A stretch of 64,000 bases of DNA, taken from contig JAZDSV010000008.1 of NCBI GenBank assembly GCA_036784855.1, positions 1 to 64,000 of the forward strand, written 5' to 3'. The notes beneath the pieces are model-generated. The model searched no databases. It was not told where the DNA came from and worked only from the letters and a program-made list of their open reading frames with translations. Source of the stretch: Aphelidium insulamus (taxonomy: Eukaryota > Aphelidiomycota > Aphelidea > Aphelidiaceae). Below, piece by piece: positions 1-9,615 of the stretch (position 1 is the stretch's first letter; the number at the start of each line of letters is the position of its first letter). The translations under genes and the position numbers were made by a program.

Positions 1-958
1 TAAACTAAACCACACACTTGTCTCGAAAATGTCTTGGTACCGGGTGCATGAGTCTGGCGCGCCCAGCAAGACGCAAGTAAAAGTAGGTCACTGACCGTGG
101 ACGCATACTCTTTCTTTGACAAAAAGTTTTGAAGCGGCTTGGTGTTGGCGTGTGTGGTGACAGTGTCGCGAGTCAATACCGGAGTGCTTTCGAGCCGCTG
201 CTCCAGGTTGCAAAAATATGCAAAGATGGCCGGCTCCAGCCAATCGGAAAGTATGTTGTCACCATTGTCATCACTGTCTGGCATGTCGCCAAACGCGTTC
301 AGGTTGTCCCAAATGGCCGACCAGCCGAAATGATCCAAGATCAGCCCATTGTCCGCATCCAGGCCAGTTTGCGCATAGCTGGGTGTCATATTGTACATGC
401 CGGACGTTGCCTCAAGCGCCAGCAAAGTAGCCGAATTCACTGTCGCGTCGATGGCAGGTGGGCCATGTACACAAAAGTACTGCAGTGTGCTTGGTTCGTT
501 GAACAATGTCTGGAACCGCACGGCAAGTGGCGCTGCTCCGTGGCATCGTTTGATAGTATCTGCCCGACTAGAGATCAACTGGCACACGGTGCACTGGAAA
601 CCTGTGCACAATTAAATAATGCGTGAATAGAGCTACATATCAAATGCATACCATCGTGGATTGTCAGGCCAGCAATGGCTTCACGCGGCCCGTCAATAAT
701 GGGAACATCAGTGGTGATTTGGCCGCCTAGACTTGCCACGGCACCAACAACTTCGTCTGCATCAAATGGCGCACAACAATGCAGCCGATACATATGGCGC
801 TGGGCGCTTTGCAGTGCAATGCAATACTTGTGCTTTAGGCACACAAGTTTGCAGAACTCTGGTAGATATGCCACGCCATATTTGGCTAGCGCCGGACTGT
901 GCATGAGAGAATAAGGCATATTCAGTTGACGCGTTGAGCAACTGAATAGACCTGACAC
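1..958 (-). CDS. OrsD-like (DUF3505) zinc-finger protein, 3' end outside window
   Basis: Two minus-strand exons (958..652 and 601..1) join across a 50-bp GT-AG intron, and the frame stays open to the window edge. The product has two separated zinc-binding-like blocks. The first is LVCLKHKYC followed by a His pair; the second is FQCTVCQ, which spans the splice junction, followed by a His about 15 residues on. The spacing and the link segment (GLTIHDG before the second finger) resemble the OrsD/DUF3505 proteins common in fungi and often found near mobile elements. Downstream the sequence is acidic and unremarkable (GWSAIWDNLNAFGD). The start at 958 is the first ATG in this frame. No function can be assigned; the family assignment is from recall of the pattern, not from a search. 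Confidence 0.5.
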
Positions 959-1530
959 AGGCCTGGTTCAGCATGCACAACCTAGCCGCAAAAATTTTCC
1001 ATGCACACGTGGCAGCGATTACGTGTCGCACATGTCTGGTGGCTCAGTGCGCATGGACACCAACTGATTGAAACAGGCTTCACTTAATTATTGTATGTGT
1101 TTATGGTATTTACGTGATATCTCTATGCCATGCTGCAAATCTAGCATTCAAGTGATGCTACCGCGCTTCCTCACCGGTGCAAGAGATTTGGCTGTGTCTG
1201 TTGGCTACCCTGGGGCCCCTGGACTGGCCCCATTGCACGGCGCTCATGCGCTGGCTTCCGGCTCTGCGCCGCTGGCGCCACCCCCGCCTCCTGCCGCTGC
1301 ATTCTCTGGTGCTGGGGCCCCCAGTCCAAACCCCAGGGGCGGAGCACGCCAACGTCCAATAATCAAGGAATTAATAATATGCAGTGGGTTTTATGAAATG
1401 TAGAGGCAACATTTTTTTTATTTATTGTAGCATTGCACATGCCTTACTTTAACGAGCATATGTATTGCAGATGATACAAATGTATCCATTAGTGTTGCAT
1501 AAGATATGATGAGAGAATACACAAGTATCC
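959..1530. other. Intergenic spacer with GC-rich imperfect inverted repeat
   Basis: No supported gene. A GC-rich island around 1150-1360 contains two roughly 20-bp arms at 1208-1227 and 1321-1340 that match imperfectly in inverted orientation (both end in GGACTGG or its complement). The island could be a small structured repeat or a degraded exon; its proline/alanine-rich reading frames are not convincing. The rest is AT-rich. Confidence 0.4.
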
Positions 1531-1535
1531 ATTGG

Positions 1536-1749
1536 TGTTGGATATGGCGGCACGTGGTGGGGCTGACGTCAGGTCGCGGCCGACGTTGCCTCGACGGGTG
1601 AAGACGAATGACCGCAGTCATTCGTCATCTGACACGACGCTGATTGGCGGTGGACGCAGACGCAGCAAGGCCCTATAAAGGCGAGCGTTGTGGTGTAATC
1701 TCAATAGACATCTGAACTTGCTGTTGCGTATTTTTGTGACTATCGAACA
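1536..1749 (+). repeat. 5' LTR with TATA box
   Basis: 214 bp, matching 4538-4751 along its whole length. TATAAA lies at 1674-1679, followed by the likely transcript start near 1700. A short inverted repeat (CGAATGAC, 4-nt loop, GTCATTCG) sits upstream of the TATA box. The LTR ends GAACA, just before the presumed primer-binding region at 1750, where I could not recognise a standard tRNA complement. Confidence 0.92.
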
Positions 1750-1768
1750 TTTTTGCAAGCAACCGACT

Positions 1769-2995
1769 ATGGAGATTACTGGTCATATGAACACCGCGGG
1801 GGTGACGCCACGCTTTGGCGTCCCGGATGTCTTCCGCGAAGAGCACCTGGCGCTACAAAAGCAAACCGCCAGGAAGGCTGAGCTTTGGGCTCGAGCGATG
1901 TTGAACTACCGCAACCAAGAAGAAGAACTCCGTCGGCTGAAAGGGGCAAGCACGGGAACCGGCGTCGATTTCGCCGGACCAACAACCGCGCTGGCGCAGA
2001 CGCGCGCCCTGGCCGACGAGGCTGGTGACGAATGGCGAGTGAGCAACACTCGCGCCGCCAACATGCTACGTGACATGGAGGCGATGCGTGCATCCGAGCG
2101 TGCAAACAAGATGTTCGAACGGGAGGCACAAGACAGTCGCGGTTCGACTGGTGTGGGCGGCAATCCGTTTGTAGACGAGCAGGTGGACGCGTTGCGTCAA
2201 AGAAATATCGATGCGGCCCGAGTGCCCACAAATCTGCCAAAGTACGCCCGTGGGCGGAAGGACGACGGCAAAGTTATGGGCGACCCGAACGAGTTTATTG
2301 CCACCTTTGAGGCGGTGATGCGGGGTGCGCGATTTCCTGAGGAGCGTTGGGCCGAAAATCTGGTCAGCCAGATGTCTGGCGTTGCCCTCATGGAGAAGGT
2401 GGCCGGGTGGCTACCGCGGTCTGGTGACGAGCCGGCTGCTTGGTTCGACTTCCGGAAGAAGTTTCTGGAGTCGCAACTTTCCGCCGAAATGCAGTGGGTT
2501 TTCCGACAAGAATTAAAGTCTGTAAAAATCCTGGCTGGCGAAGACGTACGCGATTACGTGGAGCGCTTCGAGTTGCTGGCCAAGCGCGCTCCCGGTGTAA
2601 GTGATGAGGACCTCGAGATGATATTCATGGAGGGGCTTCGCTCGCGCACACGTCTGGTCGAGCGGATTGAGGATCAATTGATGGGACGGCGCAGTTTGAC
2701 CGGCCCAAATCAAATCGCTGTGACGATTGAACAAATTTACTTCATTGCGCAGTCGCTGGACGCCAAGGACGCACTGCGTGAAGGACGGCTACGCACAAAG
2801 GGCAGCCATGAAGACGCTCGCACGACGACCAAAGGCCCGCGAGAGGCGGCTGCCCGGTCAACGACGACGACTTCGGTGACGTGCGGATTCTGTGGCAAGA
2901 GTGGTCACACAGCTGCACAGTGTTTTAGCCGCAAAGCGCAGGAGGTACCGGCGGAGAGAAGCGTCCGTCAGGTGGAGCCCGAACGTGGACGCTAG
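1769..2995 (+). CDS. gag: Retrotransposon Gag (capsid plus zinc knuckle)
   Basis: 408 residues from the first ATG after the 5' LTR; an upstream in-frame ATG at 1688 lies inside the LTR and is unlikely to be used. Residues about 1-125 are charged and helical. Residues about 160-330 have the pattern of a retrotransposon gag capsid domain (FIATFEAVM, WFDFRKKFLES, YVERFELLAKRAPG). Near the C-terminus is a CX2CX4HX4C nucleic-acid-binding knuckle, CGFCGKSGHTAAQC. The frame stops at TAG (2993-2995) and stays open afterwards in the same frame into the protease. The stop may be a readthrough signal or a disabling mutation. Confidence 0.85.
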   Translation: MEITGHMNTAGVTPRFGVPDVFREEHLALQKQTARKAELWARAMLNYRNQEEELRRLKGASTGTGVDFAGPTTALAQTRALADEAGDEWRVSNTRAANMLRDMEAMRASERANKMFEREAQDSRGSTGVGGNPFVDEQVDALRQRNIDAARVPTNLPKYARGRKDDGKVMGDPNEFIATFEAVMRGARFPEERWAENLVSQMSGVALMEKVAGWLPRSGDEPAAWFDFRKKFLESQLSAEMQWVFRQELKSVKILAGEDVRDYVERFELLAKRAPGVSDEDLEMIFMEGLRSRTRLVERIEDQLMGRRSLTGPNQIAVTIEQIYFIAQSLDAKDALREGRLRTKGSHEDARTTTKGPREAAARSTTTTSVTCGFCGKSGHTAAQCFSRKAQEVPAERSVRQVEPERGR

Positions 2996-3955
2996 GCGCG
3001 GCCGCCGAGGCGACCGGCAGGCTATACACCTGGTGCATGCTGGACGTGCGGCAGTACTGAACACCAACGTGGCACGTGCCCGAAGCGCACAACGCCTGCT
3101 GCTGGCACAACAGTACGCCAGGTGGTTTCTGGCGCCAACACGGGTGTCCGTCAGATCACTCATAGTGAAGACGTCGATGAGGAACCTCTGGCAGCAGAGT
3201 GGCTCGACGGATTTCTGCGCAATGACAGTGGTGACAACGTCGTTCACGATCACCTTGTTAACAATGTGATCGCAGCATCTGAGACAGAGTGGGCGGCACC
3301 AGTTGAAATAAATGGCAAACGACTCTACGGGCTTGTTGATAGTGGTTCGCCCATTACAATAATAAGTAGGCGCCTATGTGAGGAGAACGGCTGGACGATT
3401 TTGCCTGGCTCTGGTGGCAAGCTGAGTGGCGCCTTTCAGGGACAGGCCGTGACAAGACGTGGCATCACGCATGTCAAGCTGGCATGTGGTGATAAGATTG
3501 CTGACGTGGATCTAGAGGTCGCCGAGCTCAGTGGCAAGACGTCATTGCTGGTTGGAACTGATTTGTTCTGCCTGCTTGGAATCACTCTGACGGGGGTACC
3601 TGCGGCCTGGCCGGGGCAGGCCTCACAAGAGGATGAGCTGATACTGCCCAGTGACGATGGACCAGAGACCATCGATCTGACTGATGACATCAAGGAGGCG
3701 GAGCGTTCACGTGTCATGTTGGCATGGAACGCGCTCATTGAGCAAAACACAAGGATTCCTGAGGAAGCTTTTTGCTCATTTCCTGGTGCAGAGCTGACCA
3801 TTGACACAGGCAATACGGAACCAGATTATTGTGCTCATGTATCCGCGTACCTCAGCACTCTGCAAGCCGCGGTTACTGAGAGAGTCAACGAATGGATTTA
3901 CGAAAGGCTGGACGGAGGTTGCCCAGCGGGGCAATCCGTGGTCGCTTGTCGCTAA
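2996..3955 (+). CDS. Pol N-terminal part: second zinc knuckle and aspartic protease, in frame after Gag stop
   Basis: This frame directly continues gag after its TAG stop. It begins with a second knuckle, CWTCGSTEHQRGTC (CX2CX4HX4C), at about 3038-3079. It then reaches a retropepsin-like domain with the catalytic triplet DSG in LVDSGSPITIISRRLC (about 3333-3380) and a distal LLVGTDLFCLLG strand typical of the protease C-terminal half. The ORF ends at TAA (3953-3955) before any RT motif; the RT fragment lies downstream in another frame. If the TAG is read through, Gag and protease form one polyprotein. Otherwise this part has no ATG until 3122 region codons and would not be made efficiently. 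Confidence 0.75.
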   Translation, partial: ARPPRRPAGYTPGACWTCGSTEHQRGTCPKRTTPAAGTTVRQVVSGANTGVRQITHSEDVDEEPLAAEWLDGFLRNDSGDNVVHDHLVNNVIAASETEWAAPVEINGKRLYGLVDSGSPITIISRRLCEENGWTILPGSGGKLSGAFQGQAVTRRGITHVKLACGDKIADVDLEVAELSGKTSLLVGTDLFCLLGITLTGVPAAWPGQASQEDELILPSDDGPETIDLTDDIKEAERSRVMLAWNALIEQNTRIPEEAFCSFPGAELTIDTGNTEPDYCAHVSAYLSTLQAAVTERVNEWIYERLDGGCPAGQSVVACR

Positions 3956-4051
3956 TGGCTGCGCCATAGACAGCGTCAGTGACGGCTGATGTATGGTCGG
4001 CAGTGCGCGTTGCATTGACCTGTCGGCGTTTGAATGGGGCGTTGAGAAACG

Positions 4052-4537
4052 AGAATTACCCGATTCCACGGATCACCGATTTGCTTATGCAACACGCTAG
4101 GCTGATGTGACTTCAGCGGCATTTGATCAAGCTGATAGTTATCATCAATGGCTGATCAAGCCGGAGGATCGACATAAGGTGGCGTTTGTATGGAACGGCG
4201 TACACTACAATTTTGTACGTGCCTGTTTTGGAATTAAAACAATGACGTCGTTGTTTCAACGAGTCATGACGGAATTGTTGATCACTATTCCGTCGGCAAA
4301 CGCATATGTCGACGACGTCTTGCTGGCGACGTCCGGACTGGACGAGTTCATTGAGTCTGGTGCTAAAATTCTGACACTCATGAACAAGCACAACATTCGA
4401 TTACGAGTTGCTAAGTGCACCTGGATTGCAAGTGAGGTTAAACACTTAGGAAGAATCGTTGGCCGTAATGGATTCAGGCCAGATGACAAAAAGGTCAAGG
4501 GCTTCTGGGTTGGCAAGGTCGTCCGCTGGTCCGGGGC
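4052..4537 (+). pseudogene. Reverse transcriptase fragment (frameshifted, 3' truncated)
   Basis: An in-frame stretch NYPIPRITDLL at about 4054-4086 corresponds to the start of Ty3-type RT. A frame change and stop codon follow near 4100. From 4107 the RT core continues: YHQWLIKPEDRHKVAF, ACFGIK, then the catalytic YVDD box at about 4306-4317 and KHLGRIVGRNGF. The frame then enters the 3' LTR at 4538, so the RT thumb, RNase H and integrase are gone. No functional enzyme can be produced from this copy. Confidence 0.85.
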
Positions 4538-4751
4538 TGTTGGATATGGCGGCACGTGGTGGGGCTGACGTCAGGTCGCGGCCGACGTTGCCTCGACGGG
4601 TGAAGACGAATGACCGCAGTCATTCGTCATCTGACACGACGCTGATTGGCGGTGGACGCAGACGCAGCAAGGCCCTATAAAGGCGAGCGTTGTGGTGTAA
4701 TCTCAATAGACATCTGAACTTGCTGTTGCGTATTTTTGTGACTATCGAACA
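4538..4751 (+). repeat. 3' LTR
   Basis: Same 214 bp as 1536-1749, with TATAAA at 4676-4681. It is followed by the target duplication ATTGG at 4752-4756. The bases just upstream (GGTCCGGGGC) are a weak polypurine tract. Confidence 0.92.
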
Positions 4752-4756
4752 ATTGG

Positions 4757-5484
4757 TGTTGCCTTCAGATATAATACAAAACAGGCAGGCATACAACACG
4801 TGACATGAATAAAGCAAGTACAGTACAGCTAAGCAATCATTGGTTATGCAATCCAGCACGTACGCTGGCATGGATGTACAAGGAATACAGCTGCAGGATG
4901 TATGTAACAAGAGAATACATCACACGTGATAACATGATTACCTAATGATACAACATTACCACATATCCATATCATACCATTTGAGCCATATAAAGCGAGT
5001 TTGTGCACATCAGCATTCTCAGCGTGCCTGTGGCATCTGTCTCACATGAGCACATCAAAAAGTAATCATGCACACACTGCACACACCTTCAGAAGCTGTG
5101 TAGAGGCCACCTGGTGCTACAGCTGATGTCACCAAAAAAAGGCGCATCTGTGGCAGGTAAGCACATGGATACAAGCAACGCACCACATGTGGCCAGCAGC
5201 ACACACATCAGAGCAGCACATGCAACACTGCATGCAAGAGTGAGCAAGGTGGATATAGCAGCTGCATTTACATACCAGAGGATCCATGCTACAGGGCTGC
5301 TAGCACGACAGCACGAGCATAAGTGGAGTAGCATATAGAATGCATGTAAACAGGCATACCATGTGACTGCTGGACCCAGAGTAGTAGAGACATGCATGGA
5401 TGCATAGGTGGCAAATGGCACGGCAGCTGTAAAGAATGAGCACAGATGCAGGAGAGCACAAGATACAGACCTCACAGTGTGGCC
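4757..5484. other. Spacer rich in CA/GCA words; no supported gene
   Basis: The sequence is biased to CACA, GCA and TGCATG words. A 204-codon open frame on the minus strand (5089-5703) runs through it and into the downstream dispersed repeat. Its product is an odd Cys/Ala/Ser-rich hydrophobic sequence that looks like composition rather than selection. I regard it as non-coding. Confidence 0.45.
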
Positions 5485-6126
5485 ACAAGCACCTTGCATG
5501 GCATCAAGTGCGGTGCCCACTAGCTGCGCAGTGCAGCGAGAAGAGAGAGCACTTGCAGTCCATACCGGCAGTTGCATTATTGCCATGCAACCAGTAATGC
5601 AGCAACCATGCCACTGCATAGAATATGAGCATGAATGTGCACAGACAAGACATACATACATGGAGCCAGCCAGAGAACGGATGTGCAGCACTAGGAACGG
5701 CATGAATCAGTGGAATAAAGCAAGGGCGGACAGGACACACAGATCATGCACACAAGTGCGTCGCGTCACACGCTCATATAAAAACTCCACGAATCTAAGC
5801 GCCATGCCAACCGCGTTTGAGACACAGCATAGTGGAGCCGTGGTCAGTATGCAGCCCGAGTCTGACGCTTGATTTCAAGAAGCTGACGCTGTAAACTTTG
5901 ACGCACAATAACTACATGAGGAGAAGAGCACTAAAGTTGGTGTCAAATGGGACCTAGAGGTAAATTTGAAGCTCTACAATATTTATCAAGTGATAAAGGT
6001 GTTAATGTGGAAGCCTGAATAGTTTGTATAATTGACCACTCGATTTTGGAATCAAGCGGTAAAAACCAGGGTTAGGGGGATTTTTCCATATGAAGGCAGC
6101 TGCCTTTTACAGACTTATATACCCAG
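5485..6126. repeat. Dispersed direct repeat, copy 1 (about 642 bp)
   Basis: Nearly the same sequence recurs at 7096-7751. Both copies begin ACAAGCACCTTGCATGG and end TATACCCAG. They share a TATAAAA word, a GGTTAGGGGGA tract and scattered small indels. The two copies flank a minisatellite and an AT-rich spacer. They could be solo LTRs or fragments of one element split by expansion of the array; I see no clear coding content. Confidence 0.8.
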
Positions 6127-6790
6127 TGTTGTACTCTGAATGTATGTAAGTTAACTTCTAGAAGTACTTGTTAATATCAAAAATGAAGGTTGTACTATCA
6201 GTGGGTTGTACTCTGAGAAATACCGGGTTATACTCTGATAAAACTTGTACTCTGAGGAATACTCGGTTATACTCCAATATAACTGGGCTGTACTCTGAGG
6301 AATACTGGGTTGTACTCTGAGGTATATTGGGTTGTACTCCAATATAACTGGGCTGTACTCCAATATAACTGGGCTGTACTCCAATATAACTGGGCTGTAC
6401 TCCAATATAACTGGGCTGTACTCCAATATAACTGGGCTGTACTCTGAGGAATACTGGGTTGTACTCCAATATAACTGGGCTGTACTATAAGTGGGTTGTA
6501 CTCCAACTGGGTTATACTCCGAGAAATACCGGGTTATACTCTACTCTGATAAAACTTGGCTGTACTCTGAGGAATACTGGGTTATACTCCAATATAACTG
6601 GGCTGTACTCTGAGGAATAATGGGCTGTACTCTGAGGAATACTGGGCTGTACTCTGAGGAATACTGGGCTGTACTATGAGCAATACTGGGTTATACTCCA
6701 ATATAACTGGGCTGTACTCTGAGGATACTCGGTTATACTCCAATATAACTTGCCTGTACTCTGAGGAATACTGGGATGTACTCTGAGGAA
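6127..6790. repeat. Minisatellite with 21-22 bp unit
   Basis: About thirty degenerate copies of a unit such as GGGCTGTACTCCAATATAACT (21 bp) or a 22-bp variant with CTGAGGAATACT. The cleanest block, at 6343-6440, has five identical tandem units. Open frames in all three minus-strand phases (the peptide repeat EYSPVIL and its frame variants) come from the period being a multiple of three and are not genes. Confidence 0.9.
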
Positions 6791-7095
6791 TTGTTGACTC
6801 TGAGGAAACCTATTTTTGCTTGTTATCTTTATGATAACAGTTATACTTTTGTAGAAGCAGCAATTAAAATAAAGATGTTAAAAAATATTTTTCATTGCTA
6901 TCAATAAATTCTACTGTTAAATAGGTCAACAATACATCTTTGCATATTTTATTGTTTCTTCATTATTATGAAAAGGGGGATCTGAAACCAAAACAAATTT
7001 CAGCCAATCAGACCTTCTTACCTACTTACCTACGCCTCTAAACCTCCCAGGTCCGTTTACCTCTCTCGAACAGCGAGCCGCCGGCCGCTGTTACA
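6791..7095. other. AT-rich spacer
   Basis: AT-rich non-coding sequence with no gene, followed by a GC-richer 100 bp leading to the second dispersed repeat copy. Confidence 0.5.
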
Positions 7096-7751
7096 ACAAG
7101 CACCTTGCATGGCATCAAGTGCGGTGCCCACTAGCTGCGCAGTGCAGTGAGAAGAGAGAGCACTTGCAGTCCATACCAGCAGTTGCATTATTGCCATGCA
7201 ATCAGTAATGCAGCAACCACGCCACTTCGTAGAATATGAGCATGAATGTGCACAGACAAGACATACATACATGGAGCCAGCCAGAGAACGGATGTGCAGC
7301 ACTAGAAACGGCATGAATAAAGAATAAAGAATTCCGTGGAATAAAGAAAGGGCGGACTGGACACACAGATCATGAACACAAGTGCGTCGTGTCACACGCT
7401 CATATAAAAACTCCACGAATCTAAGCGCTATGCCAACCGCGTTTGAGACACAGCATATTGGAGCCATGGTCAGTATGCAGCCCAAGTCTGACGCTTGATT
7501 TCAAGAAGCTGACGCTGTAAACTTTGACGCACAATAACTACATGAGGAGAAGAGCACTCAAGTTGGTGTCAAATGGGACCTAGAGGTAAATTTAAAGCTC
7601 TACAATATTTATTAAGTGTAGAGGTGTTTATGTGGAAGCCTGAATAGTTTGTATAATTGACCGCTCGATTCTGGAATCAAGCGGTAAAAATCAGGGTTAG
7701 GGGGATTTTTCCATATGAAGGCAGCTGCCTTTTACAGACTTATATACCCAG
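7096..7751. repeat. Dispersed direct repeat, copy 2 (about 656 bp)
   Basis: Second copy of 5485-6126, in the same orientation. It has a 14-bp-longer variant around 7315-7335 (AATAAAGAATAAAG) and several substitutions. Immediately after its end the sequence switches to the 97-bp tandem array. Confidence 0.8.
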
Positions 7752-7840
7752 GCGGCATGACAAGTACATATGAGATAGTATTGCACTATGGCTGCGGTAC
7801 CCGCATGTAACCGCCGGCCACAACCACCAGCCAATTGTAA

Positions 7841-8495
7841 CTAACCAAACAGGTGGCATAAATAGGAAGATAGAATATAGATGCACGTACCGCACCTGCC
7901 AAAAATCAGCCAGGAGACACATCAGTAGCCAGCACCATCTAAACTAACAGTGGCAAACACAGGTATATAGTATAGAGATGCACGTACCACACCTGCCACG
8001 TAACCACCAGGCCCCAGACCAACAGGCAGCGCCAACTAAACTAACAGGTGGCATAAACAGGTAAATATAATATAGATGCACGTACCGCACCTGCCACGTA
8101 ACCACCAAGCCATAGACCAACAGGCAGCACCGACTAAACTAACAGGTGGCATAAACAGGTAATAGAAAGAGATGCACGTACCACACCTGCCACGTACCCA
8201 CCAAGCCACAGACCAACAGGCAACGCCGACTAAACTAACAGGTGGCATAAACAGGTAAATATAATATAGATGCACGTACCGCACCTGCCAGGCAGCGCCG
8301 ACTAAACTAACTGGTGGCATAAACAGGTAAATATAATATAGATGCACGTACCGCACCTGCCACGAAACCACCGGCCACAGACCAACAGCCAGCGCCGACT
8401 AAACTAACAGGTGGCATAAACAGGGAGATATACAGAGATGCACGTACCGCACCTTCCACGAAACCAGCAAGCCACAGGCCCACAGCCAGCGGTGC
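7841..8495. repeat. Tandem array, about seven copies of a 97-bp unit
   Basis: Each unit carries CTAAACTAACAGGTGGCATA, then AACAGG, a short AT-rich stretch, GATGCACGTACCGCACCTGC and ACCAACAGGCAGC. Seven units are visible; one (about 8230-8300) has lost around 25 bp. The unit is non-coding; its minus-strand frames encode repeated LYLFMPPVSLVG-like peptides by chance. Confidence 0.88.
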
Positions 8496-8935
8496 ACATG
8501 CAATGTCGACCAGCCAGTGCCATGTACGGCAATACCTACGGTGCGTGAGGGCAGATATGGACTGAGTGCCCTTTGATACCAGCCAGAGGCAATAGAGGCA
8601 GGAGCGCTGGAAGTGGATGGCAGCGGAGGCATTGCAATAAACAGTATAATGCATTGTTTAAGCTCATTTATTAACAATTGTTTGTAACCAAAATTTTTTT
8701 TTAGTCCCTGGAGCACCTAGCTCTCTAAACTGGATGGTATTGACGCACTGCTGTCCAGCCTGGAAGAGCGGACGGACACAGTACAGGTGCCGACGCAACA
8801 AGAAACAGACAGACTGACTGAAAACAAACAAGCGGCGCAGCCAACAAACAAGTCATCGGCGCCGCCGACAAACAAGGAAGAAGCAGCAGAAGACAAAGGC
8901 GACGAGAGCGCCGGAAGCTTGGTGGCCGGCGGACC

Positions 8936-9168
8936 GGGCTCTTCCAGGGCTCGATCCTATCACCATTCCTCTGGAACATCTATGTGGATGACCTCGCCGA
9001 TGCGCTGAATGGCACATCGCCGCAGGAACACCCACGCGCACGCCTCTTTGCAGACGACATCAAACTGCAATGCCACCACACAGCAACCGCCGCCGAGATC
9101 CAGCGCGACCTGGATACCATCACCGTCTGGACGGCCGCTAACAACATGATTGTCAGCGCCGCCAAAAG
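8936..9168 (+). pseudogene. LINE-type reverse transcriptase fragment
   Basis: An open frame carries GLFQGSILSPFLWNIYVDDL, the QGS/SP turn and the YVDD active site of non-LTR reverse transcriptases, followed by ARLFADDIKL, a second hallmark strand, and a helical WTAANNMIVSAAKS segment. No ORF1, endonuclease or C-terminal part adjoins it, so this is a dead scrap. Just upstream, 8849-8899 is repeated at 12589-12639. Confidence 0.85.
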
Positions 9169-9217
9169 CGCATCTAGGAAAAAAGCACACAGAAAAGCTC
9201 GAGATTGCCCCCAATAG

Positions 9218-9615
9218 CAACGTCACAAACTCCAGTCAGACGGAGTGCGTGACCAAAAACAGGTCGGTACTGGGCGCCGCCAAGGCGGTTACAAAAGATA
9301 CGGGTGGCTGTACCGTACCCATTGTTTATTGCCGCCGAGCCGCCGCCCACACTGAAGACGTTTGTGTGCACAGCGCCCATGGAAAGACAAATTAAAAACA
9401 ACATACGAACGTACGGGTTGTTTTTTATTTTTTAATATTTGGTTGTCCTTTTTGTCTGTGACCGATGATATTGTTGGTCGTCTGTCTGCCTAATTTAGCA
9501 AACAGACAAACAAACTGGTCAGCTCACCTCCATCCGCAATAACAGCCATGCGATTAATGTACTTTTAAACGTGAACATCCTTAGACTGTGCAACAGTAAG
9601 TTTTCGAGTACTATG
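9218..9615. other. Spacer, no gene seen
   Basis: Remnant sequence after the LINE scrap, then an AT-rich T-run (about 9420-9440), then the 3' flank of the minus-strand NTPase gene. No supported coding content. Confidence 0.5.

Larger units (their letters stand above)
1536..4751 (+). mobile_element. Ty3/gypsy-like LTR retrotransposon, internally deleted, recent insertion
   Basis: The element is bounded by two 214-bp direct repeats that I read as identical, each starting TG and ending CA. A 5-bp target duplication ATTGG lies immediately outside (1531-1535 and 4752-4756). Order inside: gag with capsid-like region and zinc knuckle, a second zinc knuckle, aspartic protease, and a fragment of reverse transcriptase that runs straight into the 3' LTR. 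The end of RT, RNase H and integrase are missing, so the copy cannot be autonomous. The RT part also carries a frame break, and a TAG interrupts gag-pol. Identical LTRs argue for a recent insertion, so the deletion was probably already in the element that was mobilised in trans. Confidence 0.9.

Noticed and set aside
1068-1403. Proline/alanine-rich ORF in the GC island
   Set aside because: Several frames on both strands are open owing to base composition; no splice context or recognisable motif.
5089-5703. 204-codon minus-strand ORF with Cys/Ser/Ala-rich hydrophobic product
   Set aside because: It spans a spacer and part of a dispersed repeat, its composition follows CA/GCA word bias, and the second repeat copy does not keep the full frame.
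6151-6506. Overlapping ORFs encoding EYSPVIL-type heptapeptide repeats
   Set aside because: The 21-bp minisatellite period is a multiple of three, so open repeats appear in several phases by necessity.
8036-8371. ORF with repeated LYLFMPPVSLVG peptide
   Set aside because: It is a by-product of the 97-bp tandem array; unit length is not a multiple of three and frames break between units.
6127-8495. CRISPR-like array
   Set aside because: Repeats are degenerate direct tandem units without unique spacers, in a eukaryotic genome.
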